A stretch of 64,000 bases of DNA from Mesorhizobium sp. (GTDB lineage: Bacteria > Pseudomonadota > Alphaproteobacteria > Rhizobiales > Rhizobiaceae), in the NCBI RefSeq assembly GCF_016793485.1, contig NZ_JAEULZ010000052.1, positions 34,868 through 98,867 on the forward strand. Reading direction: 5' to 3'. Both the position numbers and the translations under genes were made by a program. Positions 10,579 to 19,721 of this stretch are shown in pieces (position 1 is the stretch's first letter; every line of letters begins with the position of its first letter). The notes under the pieces are model-generated. The model saw nothing but the letters and a program-made list of their open reading frames with translations, was not told the DNA's origin and did not search any database.

Positions 10579-11481
10579 CTACTGCACCCCGAGCTTGACG
10601 GTGCGGCCGAGGATGCGCGCCAGCCCCTCGGTGAAAAGGTTCAGCCCGACGACGAGCGACGCCAGCATCAGGCCCGGCCCGAGCACAGTTATCGGCGTGA
10701 CCATGATGAGCGCGCGGTTCTCGCTGATCATCAAGCCCCATTCCGGCGTCGGCGGCCGAAGGCCGAAGCCGAGGAAGCCGAGCGAGCCGATCAGGACGGG
10801 CGCATATCCGGCACGCAACGCGAACTCGACCAGCAGCACGCTCGTCGCATTCGGCAGCAATTCGCGCCGCATCACCGACCACGCGCTTTCGCCACGCAGC
10901 CGCGCCACCGTCACATAGTCGCGCGTGGCGATATCGACGGCGACCGAGCGAGCCATGCGCGCGATGCGCGGCGCATAGACCAGCGCCACCACGAGCACGA
11001 TAAGGACGGGATTGCCTGACAGTTCCGGCCCGGCAGCGGCAATCGCGATCAGCGCCAGCACGAGGAAAGGAATGCTGATCAACGCCTCAAGGAAGCGCTG
11101 CAGGATTTCGTCGAACCAGCCGCCGACATAGCCCGACAACAGGCCCAGCACCGCGCCGACGACCAGTCCGAGCAAGGTGCCGGAAAGCGACAGCAGGATG
11201 ACGATATGCGCGCCATAGACGACGCGGCTGAAGATATCGCGGCCGAGTTGGTCGACGCCGAAGGGATGCGCCCAACTCATACCCGAAAGCGGCCTGCCGG
11301 TGCCCATCTGCGAGTAGCCGTAGGGCGCCCAGAACGGTCCCGTCGCGGCCAGAACGAAATGGATAAGCAGGATGATGAGGCCTATGCGGAAGGAGAGCGG
11401 CGTCTGGCGCCACAGCACGAACAGCGACGACAGGCTGCGCGTCGATCGGGCGGGCGGTGCGGAGAGCGTTTCGATGCTCAT
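10579..11481 (-). CDS. Peptide/nickel-type ABC transporter permease, DppC type
   Basis: A 300-residue inner-membrane protein with an N-terminal cytoplasmic tail and six helices, carrying the conserved HPFGVDQLGRDIFSRVVYGAH-type stretch and the ALRAGYAPVLIGSLGFLG segment of the DppC family. It pairs with the DppB-type subunit encoded one base upstream. In this catabolic setting the real substrate may be a sugar, sugar acid or amide rather than a peptide, since rhizobial members of the family are diverse. Confidence 0.92.
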   Translation of the reverse strand: MSIETLSAPPARSTRSLSSLFVLWRQTPLSFRIGLIILLIHFVLAATGPFWAPYGYSQMGTGRPLSGMSWAHPFGVDQLGRDIFSRVVYGAHIVILLSLSGTLLGLVVGAVLGLLSGYVGGWFDEILQRFLEALISIPFLVLALIAIAAAGPELSGNPVLIVLVVALVYAPRIARMARSVAVDIATRDYVTVARLRGESAWSVMRRELLPNATSVLLVEFALRAGYAPVLIGSLGFLGFGLRPPTPEWGLMISENRALIMVTPITVLGPGLMLASLVVGLNLFTEGLARILGRTVKLGVQ

Positions 11482-11482
11482 C

Positions 11483-12433
11483 TCAGCCCGTCCTCAGGCG
11501 CGGATTGAGCAGGATCGCCGCCACGTCGGCGATCAGGTTCGCGGCAACGTAGACGAATGCGGCGATCATCACCGTCGCCTCCACCACGGGCAGGTCGCGA
11601 AGCTGCAGGGAATCCACCAGCAGACTGCCGAAGCCCGGATAGGAGAATACCTTCTCCACCACCACCACGCCGCCGACGAGATAGGCAAGGTTGAGCGCAG
11701 TGACGTTCAGCGTCGGAACCAACGCATTGGGCAGGGCATGGCGCAGCAGCACGCGCCGGCGCGACAGCCCCTTGAGTTCCGCCATACGGATGTAGTCGGA
11801 ATCGAGCACTTCGATCAGATTGTCGCGCAGCATGCGCACCGCGTAGACGGCCATGACAATCGCCAGCGTCAGCGCCGGCAAGGTCATCGCGCGGAAATAT
11901 TCCCAGGCGCTGGATGTTTGATCGACGAGGGAGATCGCCGGCAGCAGAGGCAACACGATGACGAAGGTCAAAAGCAGGATGGTCGCCAGAAGGAAATCCG
12001 GCACCGAGAGCAGCACCAGCGTCACCACCGAGAATGCGTGGTCGGCGGCCCGGTCGCGATAGAGGGCCTGAAGGATCGCGGGGACCAGCGTCAGCGGCAG
12101 ATAGATCAGGAATGCATAGGCCGACAGAAGCACGGTATTAAAAATGCGCGGCGCTAAGATTTCGGAGACCGGCCTACTCGACGCCAGCGATTTGCCGAGA
12201 TCGCCGGTAACCAGCCCGCCAAGCCAGTCCAGATAGCGAACCGGCGCGGGCCGATCGAGGCCGAGTTCCGTTCGCAATTGCGCAAGGGTTTCAGGCGTCG
12301 CATCACGACCGAGGATACGGGAGGCGACATCGCCCGGCAGTATCTCGAGCATCGAAAAGATGATCAGCGATACCAGCAATAGCGTCACAACCGACATGAG
12401 CGACCGGCGGATCACCAGTTTGAAGATGGCCAC
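11483..12433 (-). CDS. Peptide/nickel-type ABC transporter permease, DppB type
   Basis: A 316-residue permease with the N-terminal helix after MAIFKLVIRR and the conserved LGLDRPAPVRYLDWLGGLV region of DppB proteins. The membrane loop ELKGLSRRRVLLRHALPNAL is the ATPase contact. The start codon is GTG (12433). A strong stem-loop at 12470-12498 separates it from the binding-protein gene. Confidence 0.92.
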   Translation of the reverse strand: MAIFKLVIRRSLMSVVTLLLVSLIIFSMLEILPGDVASRILGRDATPETLAQLRTELGLDRPAPVRYLDWLGGLVTGDLGKSLASSRPVSEILAPRIFNTVLLSAYAFLIYLPLTLVPAILQALYRDRAADHAFSVVTLVLLSVPDFLLATILLLTFVIVLPLLPAISLVDQTSSAWEYFRAMTLPALTLAIVMAVYAVRMLRDNLIEVLDSDYIRMAELKGLSRRRVLLRHALPNALVPTLNVTALNLAYLVGGVVVVEKVFSYPGFGSLLVDSLQLRDLPVVEATVMIAAFVYVAANLIADVAAILLNPRLRTG

Positions 12434-12469
12434 GCCGTTTCCCCGTCACAGATCGGCATCAGTGGAGAT

Positions 12470-12498
12470 CCCGCGCTCCGGAATGACCGGAGCGCGGG
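12470..12498 (-). terminator. Perfect stem-loop between binding-protein and permease genes
   Basis: CCCGCGCTCCGG (12470-12481) and its exact complement (12487-12498) flank a five-base loop, just downstream of the binding-protein stop codon. There is no clear U-run, so it is more likely a partial terminator or mRNA-stabilising stem that lowers expression of the membrane genes relative to the binding protein. Confidence 0.75.
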
Positions 12499-12506
12499 TC
12501 AGTCTA

Positions 12507-14033
12507 TTACTTGCAGCTCAGATCTTCAAAGTTGAGGTTGAAGTTCTGGGCGCGAGGCGTGTAGCCGTCGCAGTTTGCACGGATCGCCAGCACCTGGTGC
12601 ACGAACATCGGCAGCACCAGTCCGCCTTCCGTCGCCAGCAGCTTGCCCGTCTCCTGGAACAGCTTGAGACGCTCCGCAGGATCGACCGTCGTGTTGGCCT
12701 TCAGCAGCAGCGCGTCATAGTCGGGGCGTTCCCAGTGCGTCTCCTTCCACTTGGCATTCTGCGTGTAGGCAGTGGCGAGGCCTTCGCCCGGCGGACGCAT
12801 CGACCAGGCCGAGGTCACTGCGGACTTCTTCAACCACACATCGTCCCAGAAGCTTTCGGCCGGCGTCACGATAACATTGATGTCGAACCCGGCGGGCTTC
12901 GCCATTTCGGCATAGACCTGCGCCATCAGCACCATTCCGGGCACGCCTTCGGCCGTATAGAGATCAAACTTCAGGCCGTCCGGATAACCGGCTTCGGCCA
13001 GCAGCGCCTTGGCCTTTTCGATGTCCTGCTTCGGCGCTTCCTTGGTGTAGGAGGCCGGATTTCCGATCGGAACCGGGTTGTCGGCGCCGGGTTCGCCGAA
13101 GCCGAGGAGCACGGTGTCGACCATGGCCTGCCGGTCAACAACCAGCTTCATGGCCTCACGTACCTTCGGGTTGTCGAAGGGCGGCGTATCGACCCAGGCC
13201 GAAACGGTCATCGAGTTCGACGCGCCCGTCGACAGCAGCTTGATGGAGTCGTCTCCCTGCAGCGTCGAGATCACCGACGGATCGACGTTGAGCATTAGGT
13301 CAACCTGCCCGGCCTTGATCGCGGAAACGGCCGCCACCGCTTCCTGCGCCACGGTGATGCGCAGGCATTCGGCCTTCGGCTGACCGGGGTTCCAGTAGTT
13401 CGGGTTCTTGCGCAGGATGCGCACCGGAGCATTCGGCGTGAACTGCTCCTGCATGAACGGGCCGGTGCCGTCGGCCTTCAGCCTGAGCGTCTCGCCCGTC
13501 GCGCCATCAGGCACGATGTTGGTGAACTTGTTGGTAATCAGGACAGGCAGTTCGACCACCGGGTTCTTCGTCTTGAACACCACCGTCGTCGCATCAGGCG
13601 CGCTGATGCCTTCCGGATCGAGGAATTCCAGGACTGCGCGTGCGCCGGACCCTGTCTTCTCGTCGAGCAGGCGCTTGAAGCTCCAGACGACGTCGGCCGA
13701 CGAAAAGTCCTTGCCCGAATGGAACTTCACGCCTTCGCGCAGCTTGAACGTCCAGGTCAACCCGTCGTCGGAGACCGACCATTCGGTCGCCAGTTCCGGC
13801 AGGACGTTGAAATTGTCGTCGATATCGACCAGGCGGTTATACACCGCGAAGGTGTGGTAAGCATCGTCGCCGGACTCCATGTCGGCGGGATCCATCGACT
13901 GCTTTTCGCCGCTCCATTCGTAGCCCAGTATTTTCACACATTCGTCGCCGGCGGCCGCGAGGCCCGCGGACGTCGACCCCATCAGGCCGGCCACCGCGAG
14001 TACGGCGCCGGATAACCATGCTGTCTTTCTCAT
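12507..14033 (-). CDS. ABC transporter substrate-binding protein, family 5 (peptide/nickel type)
   Basis: A 508-residue exported protein. The Sec signal runs from MRKTAWL to about the LAAAG stretch. Family 5 signatures follow: LPELATEWSVSDDGLTWTF and LREGVKFHSGKDFSSADVVWS. It would bind the solute in the periplasm and feed the DppBC-type permeases. The ATG at 14033 has GGGAG ten bases upstream. A palindrome at 14092-14105 lies in its promoter region. It is first in an operon that ends with two enolase-superfamily genes, which suggests that the imported solute is an acid sugar or derivative; this is inference. Confidence 0.93.
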   Translation of the reverse strand: MRKTAWLSGAVLAVAGLMGSTSAGLAAAGDECVKILGYEWSGEKQSMDPADMESGDDAYHTFAVYNRLVDIDDNFNVLPELATEWSVSDDGLTWTFKLREGVKFHSGKDFSSADVVWSFKRLLDEKTGSGARAVLEFLDPEGISAPDATTVVFKTKNPVVELPVLITNKFTNIVPDGATGETLRLKADGTGPFMQEQFTPNAPVRILRKNPNYWNPGQPKAECLRITVAQEAVAAVSAIKAGQVDLMLNVDPSVISTLQGDDSIKLLSTGASNSMTVSAWVDTPPFDNPKVREAMKLVVDRQAMVDTVLLGFGEPGADNPVPIGNPASYTKEAPKQDIEKAKALLAEAGYPDGLKFDLYTAEGVPGMVLMAQVYAEMAKPAGFDINVIVTPAESFWDDVWLKKSAVTSAWSMRPPGEGLATAYTQNAKWKETHWERPDYDALLLKANTTVDPAERLKLFQETGKLLATEGGLVLPMFVHQVLAIRANCDGYTPRAQNFNLNFEDLSCK

Positions 14034-14091
14034 TTGCTTGTTCTCCCTGGCAAACAAGTTCCCGTCATGCTCTTTACGGCTGCAAGCATTT

Positions 14092-14105
14092 TCCGAAATG
14101 TCGGA
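14092..14105. promoter_or_regulatory. Candidate operator upstream of the peptide-type importer
   Basis: TCCGA and TCGGA separated by AATG form a palindrome 59 bases upstream of the binding-protein start. It shares TCCG/CGGA arms with the sites at 16204-16216 and 21737-21752. The IclR protein encoded at 15354-16175 is the obvious candidate to bind, but that is inference. Confidence 0.45.
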
Positions 14106-14217
14106 TATGCGTACGTTTATGTAGACTGGCACAATATCCGTGTTAGCCTGCGAGTCAATAAACCGGTTGGTGTGCAGCGCATCAGAAATCGCGCTTCGAG
14201 GCAGGAGGATTCTCGCA

Positions 14218-15348
14218 ATGGCGTCCGTCAAGTTGCGGGGCATGACATGGGATCATCGCCGCGCCGTCGATCCGCTGACGCACGCAACGGCGCTTTTCCA
14301 GCAGCGCCACCCCGGCATCGACGTCGAGTGGTCCGCACGTCCCTTGAGCGGGTTCGAATTCACGCCGGTCGACAAGCTGGCGGAGGACTACGACCTGATC
14401 ATCCTCGACCATCCCTTCATGGGAGCGGTCGCGGCTTCGGGGTCGCTCATGCCGATCGATGACATCGTCGGCCTGACCGACGACAAGTTTGTCGGCCCTT
14501 CCCTCAAAACCTACCGCATGGAAGGGCTCCTCTGGGCTTTGCCGGTCGACGCGGCAACGCAGGTCGCCGTTTCCCGTCCCGACCTGATGGACGCGCTGGA
14601 CGTGTTGCCGCCAAAGGACTGGAACGAACTCGTCGCGCTCGGCGAAAAGGCGCGCGCGCGGTCGATGCATCTCGCAATCGGCTTGGCGGGCGTGCACAGC
14701 CTGATGACGTTCTTCACGCTGATGGCAAATCTCGGATCACCGTGCGGGACGGAGCAGGGCAAGCCCTTTGCCGATCGTTCGACGGCGCGGACGGCCTTGG
14801 ACCTCATGCGCGGCCTGCTCGAATTCTGCCCGCCGCAGGCGCTCGACTGGAACAGTATCCGCCTGCATGACGAGATGGCCACCCGCGACGATCTCGTTTT
14901 CTGCCCTGCCGTCTACTGTTTCGCGACCTACGCGGAAGCCGATCGCCGCAAGCCGCTCCGCTTCCACGACCTTCCTGGTCCCACCGGCTCCTCCGGTTCA
15001 ACGATCGGCGGCACCGGCCTTGCCGTTTCGGCGCGCTGCGCGAATGTCGAAGCGGCGCTGGCCTATGTCCGCTTCTGCGCCGAACTTTCCACGCAACGCA
15101 CCTTCGCCGAACATCACGGCCAACCGGCCCTGCGCGATGCCTGGCTGGACGAGACCATCAATGCACGGTTTGGAGGCTGCTATCGGGATACGCTGAAAAC
15201 CCTCGACGCGTGCTGGATCCGCCCGCGTTACAACGGCTACCTCACCTTTCAGGAAAAAGCCGGCGACCTGATCGAGGCGCATCTGCGTGGTGACATCGGC
15301 GAAGGCAACCTGCTCGACACACTCGAGCGCCTGCACGGCGGCCGGTAG
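14218..15348 (+). CDS. Solute-binding-protein-like protein without signal peptide
   Basis: A 376-residue protein with the fold signature of family 1 solute-binding proteins (MTWDHRRAVDPLTHATALFQ, IDVEWSARPLSGFEF, DLIILDHPFMG), but it starts directly in the mature domain. The ATG at 14218 has an excellent AGGAGGA site, so the absence of a signal is not a start-site error. It should therefore be cytoplasmic and could be a ligand sensor or sequestering protein rather than a transporter part. No transport genes follow it on this strand. It is divergent from the importer at 12507-14033 and convergent with iclR. Confidence 0.8.
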   Translation: MASVKLRGMTWDHRRAVDPLTHATALFQQRHPGIDVEWSARPLSGFEFTPVDKLAEDYDLIILDHPFMGAVAASGSLMPIDDIVGLTDDKFVGPSLKTYRMEGLLWALPVDAATQVAVSRPDLMDALDVLPPKDWNELVALGEKARARSMHLAIGLAGVHSLMTFFTLMANLGSPCGTEQGKPFADRSTARTALDLMRGLLEFCPPQALDWNSIRLHDEMATRDDLVFCPAVYCFATYAEADRRKPLRFHDLPGPTGSSGSTIGGTGLAVSARCANVEAALAYVRFCAELSTQRTFAEHHGQPALRDAWLDETINARFGGCYRDTLKTLDACWIRPRYNGYLTFQEKAGDLIEAHLRGDIGEGNLLDTLERLHGGR

Positions 15349-15353
15349 CCGGA

Positions 15354-16175
15354 TCAGCCCAGCCGGCGCGACAGCTTTTCGGCGGCGTTCATGACGCGTT
15401 CGATCAGATAGTCCTTGTTCGGCTTCACCAGCCGCTGTTCCGGGGCCACCACCGAGATCGCGGCAATACAGCGACCGTTCGCATCGACGACCGGCGCCGC
15501 CACGCAGCCCGCGTGCTCATTGGTCTCGTTCAGCTCCGTTGCATAGCCCTGGCGGCGGAACTTGCGTATCTGCGTGATGAGTTTTTTCACGTCGGTCGCA
15601 GCGCGACCGGTCGGCGACGGACGAACGGTTTCCTCAAGCAGACCGGTGAGAGCCTTGTCGTCCAGGTCGGAGACGAGCAGCCGCCCCGCCGCCGCCCAGT
15701 TGACCGGAACCCGCGATCCGACCTGGCTGATGATGCGGACCGGCCGCACGCCCTCTTCCTTCAGCAGCACCATCATCAGGTTGCCGTCGAGAACCGAAAG
15801 CTGGATCGTCTCGCCGGTTTCGTCGCGGAGTTGCTCGGCGATGCGCGCACCGTCCTTGAGGAGATCGACATGGCTGCGATAGGCCATGCCAAGCTCGAAA
15901 AGCTTGCGTCCGAGGAACAGCCCGCTGCCGCGCCCCGACGGCGCGAGATAGTCGCCCTCTGACAGGGTCCGCACCAGTTCATAGGCGGTGGACTTGGGGA
16001 TCGAAAGCTCGGCGACGATCTGCGCGACGGTGATCGGCTCGCCGCGCTGAAGCATCAGTTCCAGGATATCGAGCGCCCGGCGAACCGAACGCGAGCCCGT
16101 GCTCTCGTCGTCCTGTCCGGTTTCTGGGCCAGCTTCCGGCTTGAGCTTCGGATTCAACTTGACAGGGGGAGGCAT
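15354..16175 (-). CDS. IclR-family transcriptional regulator
   Basis: A 273-residue protein with a winged helix-turn-helix (RALDILELMLQRGEPITVAQIV, then IPKSTAYELVRTL) at residues about 30-85 and the IclR effector domain after it (GCVAAPVVDANGRCIAAISVV). It probably controls the surrounding catabolic genes in response to a sugar-derived acid. It is divergent from the enolase-superfamily gene at 16250, and the short shared promoter holds two inverted repeats. An unusually charged, Pro-rich N-terminal tail of about 25 residues precedes the DNA-binding domain. Confidence 0.92.
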   Translation of the reverse strand: MPPPVKLNPKLKPEAGPETGQDDESTGSRSVRRALDILELMLQRGEPITVAQIVAELSIPKSTAYELVRTLSEGDYLAPSGRGSGLFLGRKLFELGMAYRSHVDLLKDGARIAEQLRDETGETIQLSVLDGNLMMVLLKEEGVRPVRIISQVGSRVPVNWAAAGRLLVSDLDDKALTGLLEETVRPSPTGRAATDVKKLITQIRKFRRQGYATELNETNEHAGCVAAPVVDANGRCIAAISVVAPEQRLVKPNKDYLIERVMNAAEKLSRRLG

Positions 16176-16194
16176 GTTCGTTTTCCAGTATATT

Positions 16195-16216
16195 GGACCA
16201 TTGTCCGGAATTCGGA
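16195..16216. promoter_or_regulatory. Candidate IclR operator region in divergent promoter
   Basis: Two overlapping inverted repeats: GGAC-CATT-GTCC (16195-16206) and TCCG-GAATT-CGGA (16204-16216). They lie 20-42 bases upstream of iclR and 34-55 bases upstream of the enolase-type gene, where a regulator could control both. The core TTGTCCG is repeated at 21735-21741 upstream of the Gfo/Idh/MocA gene. Confidence 0.5.
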
Positions 16217-16249
16217 AATGTTACGACCCGCTCGCACGGAGGGCAAGAC

Positions 16250-17380
16250 ATGAAGATCGTGGACATCGAAGTGATCGAGCTTCGCGTTCCGGGATGGACC
16301 GGCGAGACATTTGACGGGTCATACGACAATTGTCTTGTTCTCGTCCACACCGACGAGGGCCTTACCGGCATCGCCGAAGTGGACAGCGTGCCAGCCGTCA
16401 TCCGCGCCATCGTCGATGGGCCGCGATCGCACACGCATGCCATGGGCTTGAAGGAGATTCTGATCGGACTGGACCCGACCGACGTCGAGGGACTGTGGGA
16501 CCGGATGTACGATCTCACCAGCTATTATGGCCGGCGCGGCGTCGTCATCCACGCCATCTCGGCCGTGGACATCGCGCTGTGGGACCTGCGCGGCAAGGTC
16601 GCGGGCAAGAGCGTCGGCGAACTGCTCGGCAAGCGCCAGCGCGACCGCGTGCTCGCCTACGGCACCGTCTATCCGCTCGGCGAGACGCCGGACGAAGTGC
16701 GCTGGAACATCGACCGAGGCTTGAAGCGCGGCCTGAAGGCAATCAAGATCGTCGCCGATCCCTTCTGGCGCGAAGACCTCGACAAGACGGCCGAACTCAT
16801 CCGCACGGCCCGCGCCCATGTCGGCCCGGACATTCGGCTCATGGTGGATGCCGCCACCGCTTGGTCGAAGGCCGAGGAAGGCCTGCCGCTCATGCCCATC
16901 TTCAAGGAATATGATTTCTTCTGGGTCGAAGCGCCGCTGCCGATCGACGACCTCGACGGGCACGCACGGTTCCAGGGTTTCGGTGTGCCGATCGGCGGCG
17001 GCGACCTCGGACTCACCACCCGCTACGAATACGAGATCGCCTTCGAGCGCGGCAGGATCGATATCGCCCAGCCCGACGTCACCATGGCCGGCGGCATCAC
17101 CGAACTGATGCGCATTTCGGCTCTGGCGAAAAGCATGGGCAGGCGCGTCGTCACCCACGGCTACAAGTCGAACATCACGATCGCCGCAAACCTCGCCTTC
17201 CTGTCGCAGCACTGGGCCGACGAGCCGTGCGAATACTCGACCAGCGAATCGCCACTGCGCTGGGAGCTGACGCAGGAAGGCTTCCCGATCGAGGCGGACG
17301 GGCGGATCACGGTGCCCGACCGGCCCGGCCTCGGGGTCAGCCTCAATGCAGATACCATCGCGAAGTATCGGATCGCGTGA
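16250..17380 (+). CDS. Enolase-superfamily protein, mandelate racemase/muconate lactonizing type (3)
   Basis: A 376-residue protein. Lys166 (AIKIVAD), Asp200 (MVDAATAW), Glu227 (VEAPLP), Asp276 (QPDVTMAGG) and His303 (THGYKSN) match the catalytic set. The third metal ligand is Asp252 (GGGD) where most relatives have Glu. The start at 16250 follows a GGAGGG site. It is divergent from iclR and is therefore a prime target of that regulator. Likely an acid-sugar dehydratase or racemase. Confidence 0.9.
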   Translation: MKIVDIEVIELRVPGWTGETFDGSYDNCLVLVHTDEGLTGIAEVDSVPAVIRAIVDGPRSHTHAMGLKEILIGLDPTDVEGLWDRMYDLTSYYGRRGVVIHAISAVDIALWDLRGKVAGKSVGELLGKRQRDRVLAYGTVYPLGETPDEVRWNIDRGLKRGLKAIKIVADPFWREDLDKTAELIRTARAHVGPDIRLMVDAATAWSKAEEGLPLMPIFKEYDFFWVEAPLPIDDLDGHARFQGFGVPIGGGDLGLTTRYEYEIAFERGRIDIAQPDVTMAGGITELMRISALAKSMGRRVVTHGYKSNITIAANLAFLSQHWADEPCEYSTSESPLRWELTQEGFPIEADGRITVPDRPGLGVSLNADTIAKYRIA

Positions 17381-17416
17381 CCGGCGCTAACTCGTAGCGC
17401 CGGTTTCGAAGTATCC

Positions 17417-17614
17417 TCAGGCCGCGTCGGCCGCAGGCTGAGCTGTCGGTTGCGCGAAGCGTGGCGTTGCGCCAGCGGCCTGCTCGCAGAGCTCGATGTG
17501 CCTGGCAAGCGCCTGGTTCGTCAGGGCTGCGCTGATGGTCATGATGTCGCGTCCCTGGTAGCGCGGCATCTGCTGGACTTCCTTCAGCCGCTCCAGAAGT
17601 GCAAGTCTGGTCAT
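17417..17614 (-). CDS. Small hypothetical protein following minE
   Basis: A 65-residue polypeptide (MTRLALLERLKEVQQM...) with a helical, charged N-terminal half and an Ala/Pro-rich tail. The start is chosen at 17614 because AAAGGAG lies seven bases upstream, a near-ideal ribosome-binding site. It follows minE by 29 bases on the same strand and may be the last gene of the min operon. I do not recognise the family. Confidence 0.55.
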   Translation of the reverse strand: MTRLALLERLKEVQQMPRYQGRDIMTISAALTNQALARHIELCEQAAGATPRFAQPTAQPAADAA

Positions 17615-17643
17615 CACATCGCTCCTTTGCTGATCGCCGGCCT

Positions 17644-17961
17644 TCAGGCCGCCTTCTTTCCGGTGCCCACCTTGGCCGCGCCCACCTTGGCCGCTTCGGC
17701 CCGCTTCTTAGCGGCATCGAAGGGTATCTCGATGTCGACTTCGAGCGTCGAGACCTTCTCGCCGCGATCCATCTTCACGCTGACCTTGTCGTCGTCGATC
17801 TGCACATGCTTGGCGATGACGCGAAGGATTTCGTCGCGCAGCTTGGTCACCAGATCGGCATCGCCGGCCGAGGCGCGTTCATGGGCAAGCAGCACCTGCA
17901 AGCGGTCGCGGGCGGCCGGAGCCGACTGCGGCGGACGGGAAAAGAAACGGAGCAGGTTCAT
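17644..17961 (-). CDS. minE: Cell division topological specificity factor MinE
   Basis: A 105-residue MinE. The N-terminal MNLLRFFSR is the membrane-targeting and MinD-contact start, followed by [10 protein letters not shown] (anti-MinCD helix/strand) and the topological domain with [20 protein letters not shown]. It drives pole-to-pole oscillation of MinD and restricts MinC to the poles. The C-terminus carries an Ala/Lys-rich extension with two imperfect AAKVG repeats. The start overlaps the stop of minD (ATGA). Confidence 0.96.
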   Translation of the reverse strand: MNLLRFFSRPPQSAPAARDRLQVLLAHERASAGDADLVTKLRDEILRVIAKHVQIDDDKVSVKMDRGEKVSTLEVDIEIPFDAAKKRAEAAKVGAAKVGTGKKAA

Positions 17962-18773
17962 GCCGCCTTCCTTCCGAATATCTTGCCGAAGAAGCCGCGC
18001 TTCTCGCCGGGGATGGTGACCGGGATCGGTTCGCCCTTGAGCCTGCGGGCCGCATCGAAATAGGCGCGGGCCGGCGCGCTGGCGTCGTCCGCCAGGGTGA
18101 CCGGCGCGCCGACGTTGGAAGCCTTCAACACGTCCATGCTTTCCGGAATGATGCCGAGCAGCGGGATCGAGAGGATTTCGAGAACGTCGTCCACCTTCAG
18201 CATGTCGCCGCGCTCGGCGCGGGAGGGGTCGTAGCGGGTCAGCAGCAGGTGCTTTTCCATGCGCTCGCCATTCTCGGCCTTCATCGTCTTGGAATCGAGC
18301 AGGCCGATGATGCGATCCGAATCGCGGACCGAGGAAACCTCCGGATTGGTCACCACGATGGCGATGTCGGCATGCCGCATGGCCAGCGTCGCGCCGCGCT
18401 CGATACCGGCCGGGCTGTCGCAGATCACCCAGTCGAAAGCGCCAGCCAGAGCAGAAATCACCTTCTCGACGCCTTCCGGCGTGAGGTTGTCCTTGTCGCG
18501 GGTCTGCGAGGCGGCGAGCAGATAGAGCGTCTCCACCCTCTTGTCGCGTATCAGCGCCTGCGCAAGCTTGGCCTCGCCCTGGATAACGTTGACGAGATCG
18601 TAGACCACACGGCGCTCAGCACCCATCACGAGGTCGAGGTTGCGCAGGCCAACGTCGAAGTCCACGACGACGACCTTTTCGCCACCCTGCGCCAACGCTG
18701 CACCGAGTGCGGCGGAAGTCGTCGTCTTGCCGACGCCTCCCTTGCCAGATGTGATCACGACTACCTTGCCCAT
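17958..18773 (-). CDS. minD: Septum-site determining ATPase MinD
   Basis: A 271-residue deviant Walker ATPase: GKGGVGKTT at residues about 10-18, [10 protein letters not shown], and [11 protein letters not shown]-bound MinD dimerises, binds the membrane through its C-terminal amphipathic helix (seen as [12 protein letters not shown]) and recruits MinC. It lies 25 bases after minC and overlaps minE. Confidence 0.98.
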   Translation of the reverse strand: MGKVVVITSGKGGVGKTTTSAALGAALAQGGEKVVVVDFDVGLRNLDLVMGAERRVVYDLVNVIQGEAKLAQALIRDKRVETLYLLAASQTRDKDNLTPEGVEKVISALAGAFDWVICDSPAGIERGATLAMRHADIAIVVTNPEVSSVRDSDRIIGLLDSKTMKAENGERMEKHLLLTRYDPSRAERGDMLKVDDVLEILSIPLLGIIPESMDVLKASNVGAPVTLADDASAPARAYFDAARRLKGEPIPVTIPGEKRGFFGKIFGRKAA

Positions 18774-18798
18774 TGACCTCTCCTGTTCTGGACCCGGC

Positions 18799-19548
18799 TC
18801 AGCCGAGTGTTCCCGTTTTGACTGTCTCGCCCTCGAGCCAGATATGGACCGCCTGTCCGCGCAGGTCCGGCTCCATGTCCTCGGCCGTCTTGTAGAAACC
18901 GTCGATGGCGATCAGTTCCGCCTCCAGCTTGCGGCAGAAAATCCGCGCCGAGGCATTCCCCGTCGTGCCGGCCAGCGCCCGTCCCCTGAGCGTGCCGTAG
19001 ATGTGGATGGATCCGCCCGCGACGACCTCCGCGCCGGACGCGACCGAACCGATGACGGTCACGTCCCCCTCGGGGAAGAAAAGCGACTGGCCGGAGCGCA
19101 CGGGCTCGGTCACGATCATCGACGGGATCGCCCTTGCCTGCACAGTCTGAATAGCGGTCTCTTCGACTGCCTCTTCCTCTGCATGCTGCTCGACAGTCTG
19201 CTCCGTGCTGGCGGAGGGCGGCTCGAAATCCGAGGCTGGCCGGCCATCCGTCATGGCGGGCGGCAGGTCCGAGCCGAGCAGCGATGGGCGGGCTCCTTCG
19301 ATGCCCATGATTCGCACGTTGCGCTGGCCCAGCTGGCTGAGCAGCTCGCGCAATTCGTTGCGATCTATGTCCAGGCCATCGATGTCGAGCACCACGGGCC
19401 GACGCAGGAAAAATCCGGCGGAACGGGCCGCAAGATCGTCGAGCCGCGCAAGCCAGTCCTCGAACGGCAGCTCGGGGCTCAGCGCCAGGGCAAGGAAGGA
19501 CCGCCCCTTGAGGCGGATAGGCCGGGGTTGAGTTAACACGTTGGTCAC
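18799..19548 (-). CDS. minC: Septum formation inhibitor MinC
   Basis: A 249-residue MinC. The N-terminal domain (IRLKGRSFLALALSPE) blocks FtsZ polymerisation; a linker with acidic repeats follows; the C-terminal beta-helix (GDVTVIGSVASGAEVVAGGSIHIYG and RIFCRKLEAELIAIDG) dimerises and binds MinD. I place the start at GTG 19548, giving VTNVLTQ, as expected for rhizobial MinC; the frame extends 29 codons further upstream but that part is unlike the family. First gene of minCDE. Confidence 0.93.
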   Translation of the reverse strand: MTNVLTQPRPIRLKGRSFLALALSPELPFEDWLARLDDLAARSAGFFLRRPVVLDIDGLDIDRNELRELLSQLGQRNVRIMGIEGARPSLLGSDLPPAMTDGRPASDFEPPSASTEQTVEQHAEEEAVEETAIQTVQARAIPSMIVTEPVRSGQSLFFPEGDVTVIGSVASGAEVVAGGSIHIYGTLRGRALAGTTGNASARIFCRKLEAELIAIDGFYKTAEDMEPDLRGQAVHIWLEGETVKTGTLG

Positions 19549-19721
19549 TTTGGTAAATTTTCCGTTGCTTCTGTGTACCGAAAAAATGGTTAACAAAAGG
19601 TAAACGACCGCCGCTTCCGCAACGGCATCGGACACGAAAACGTAAATCTTTTCAGTGTGTTAGATATAACTAAAATGAAATTGATACGTATCGCGTGGCG
19701 CAGGCGACGAAGCCTGCGGAT

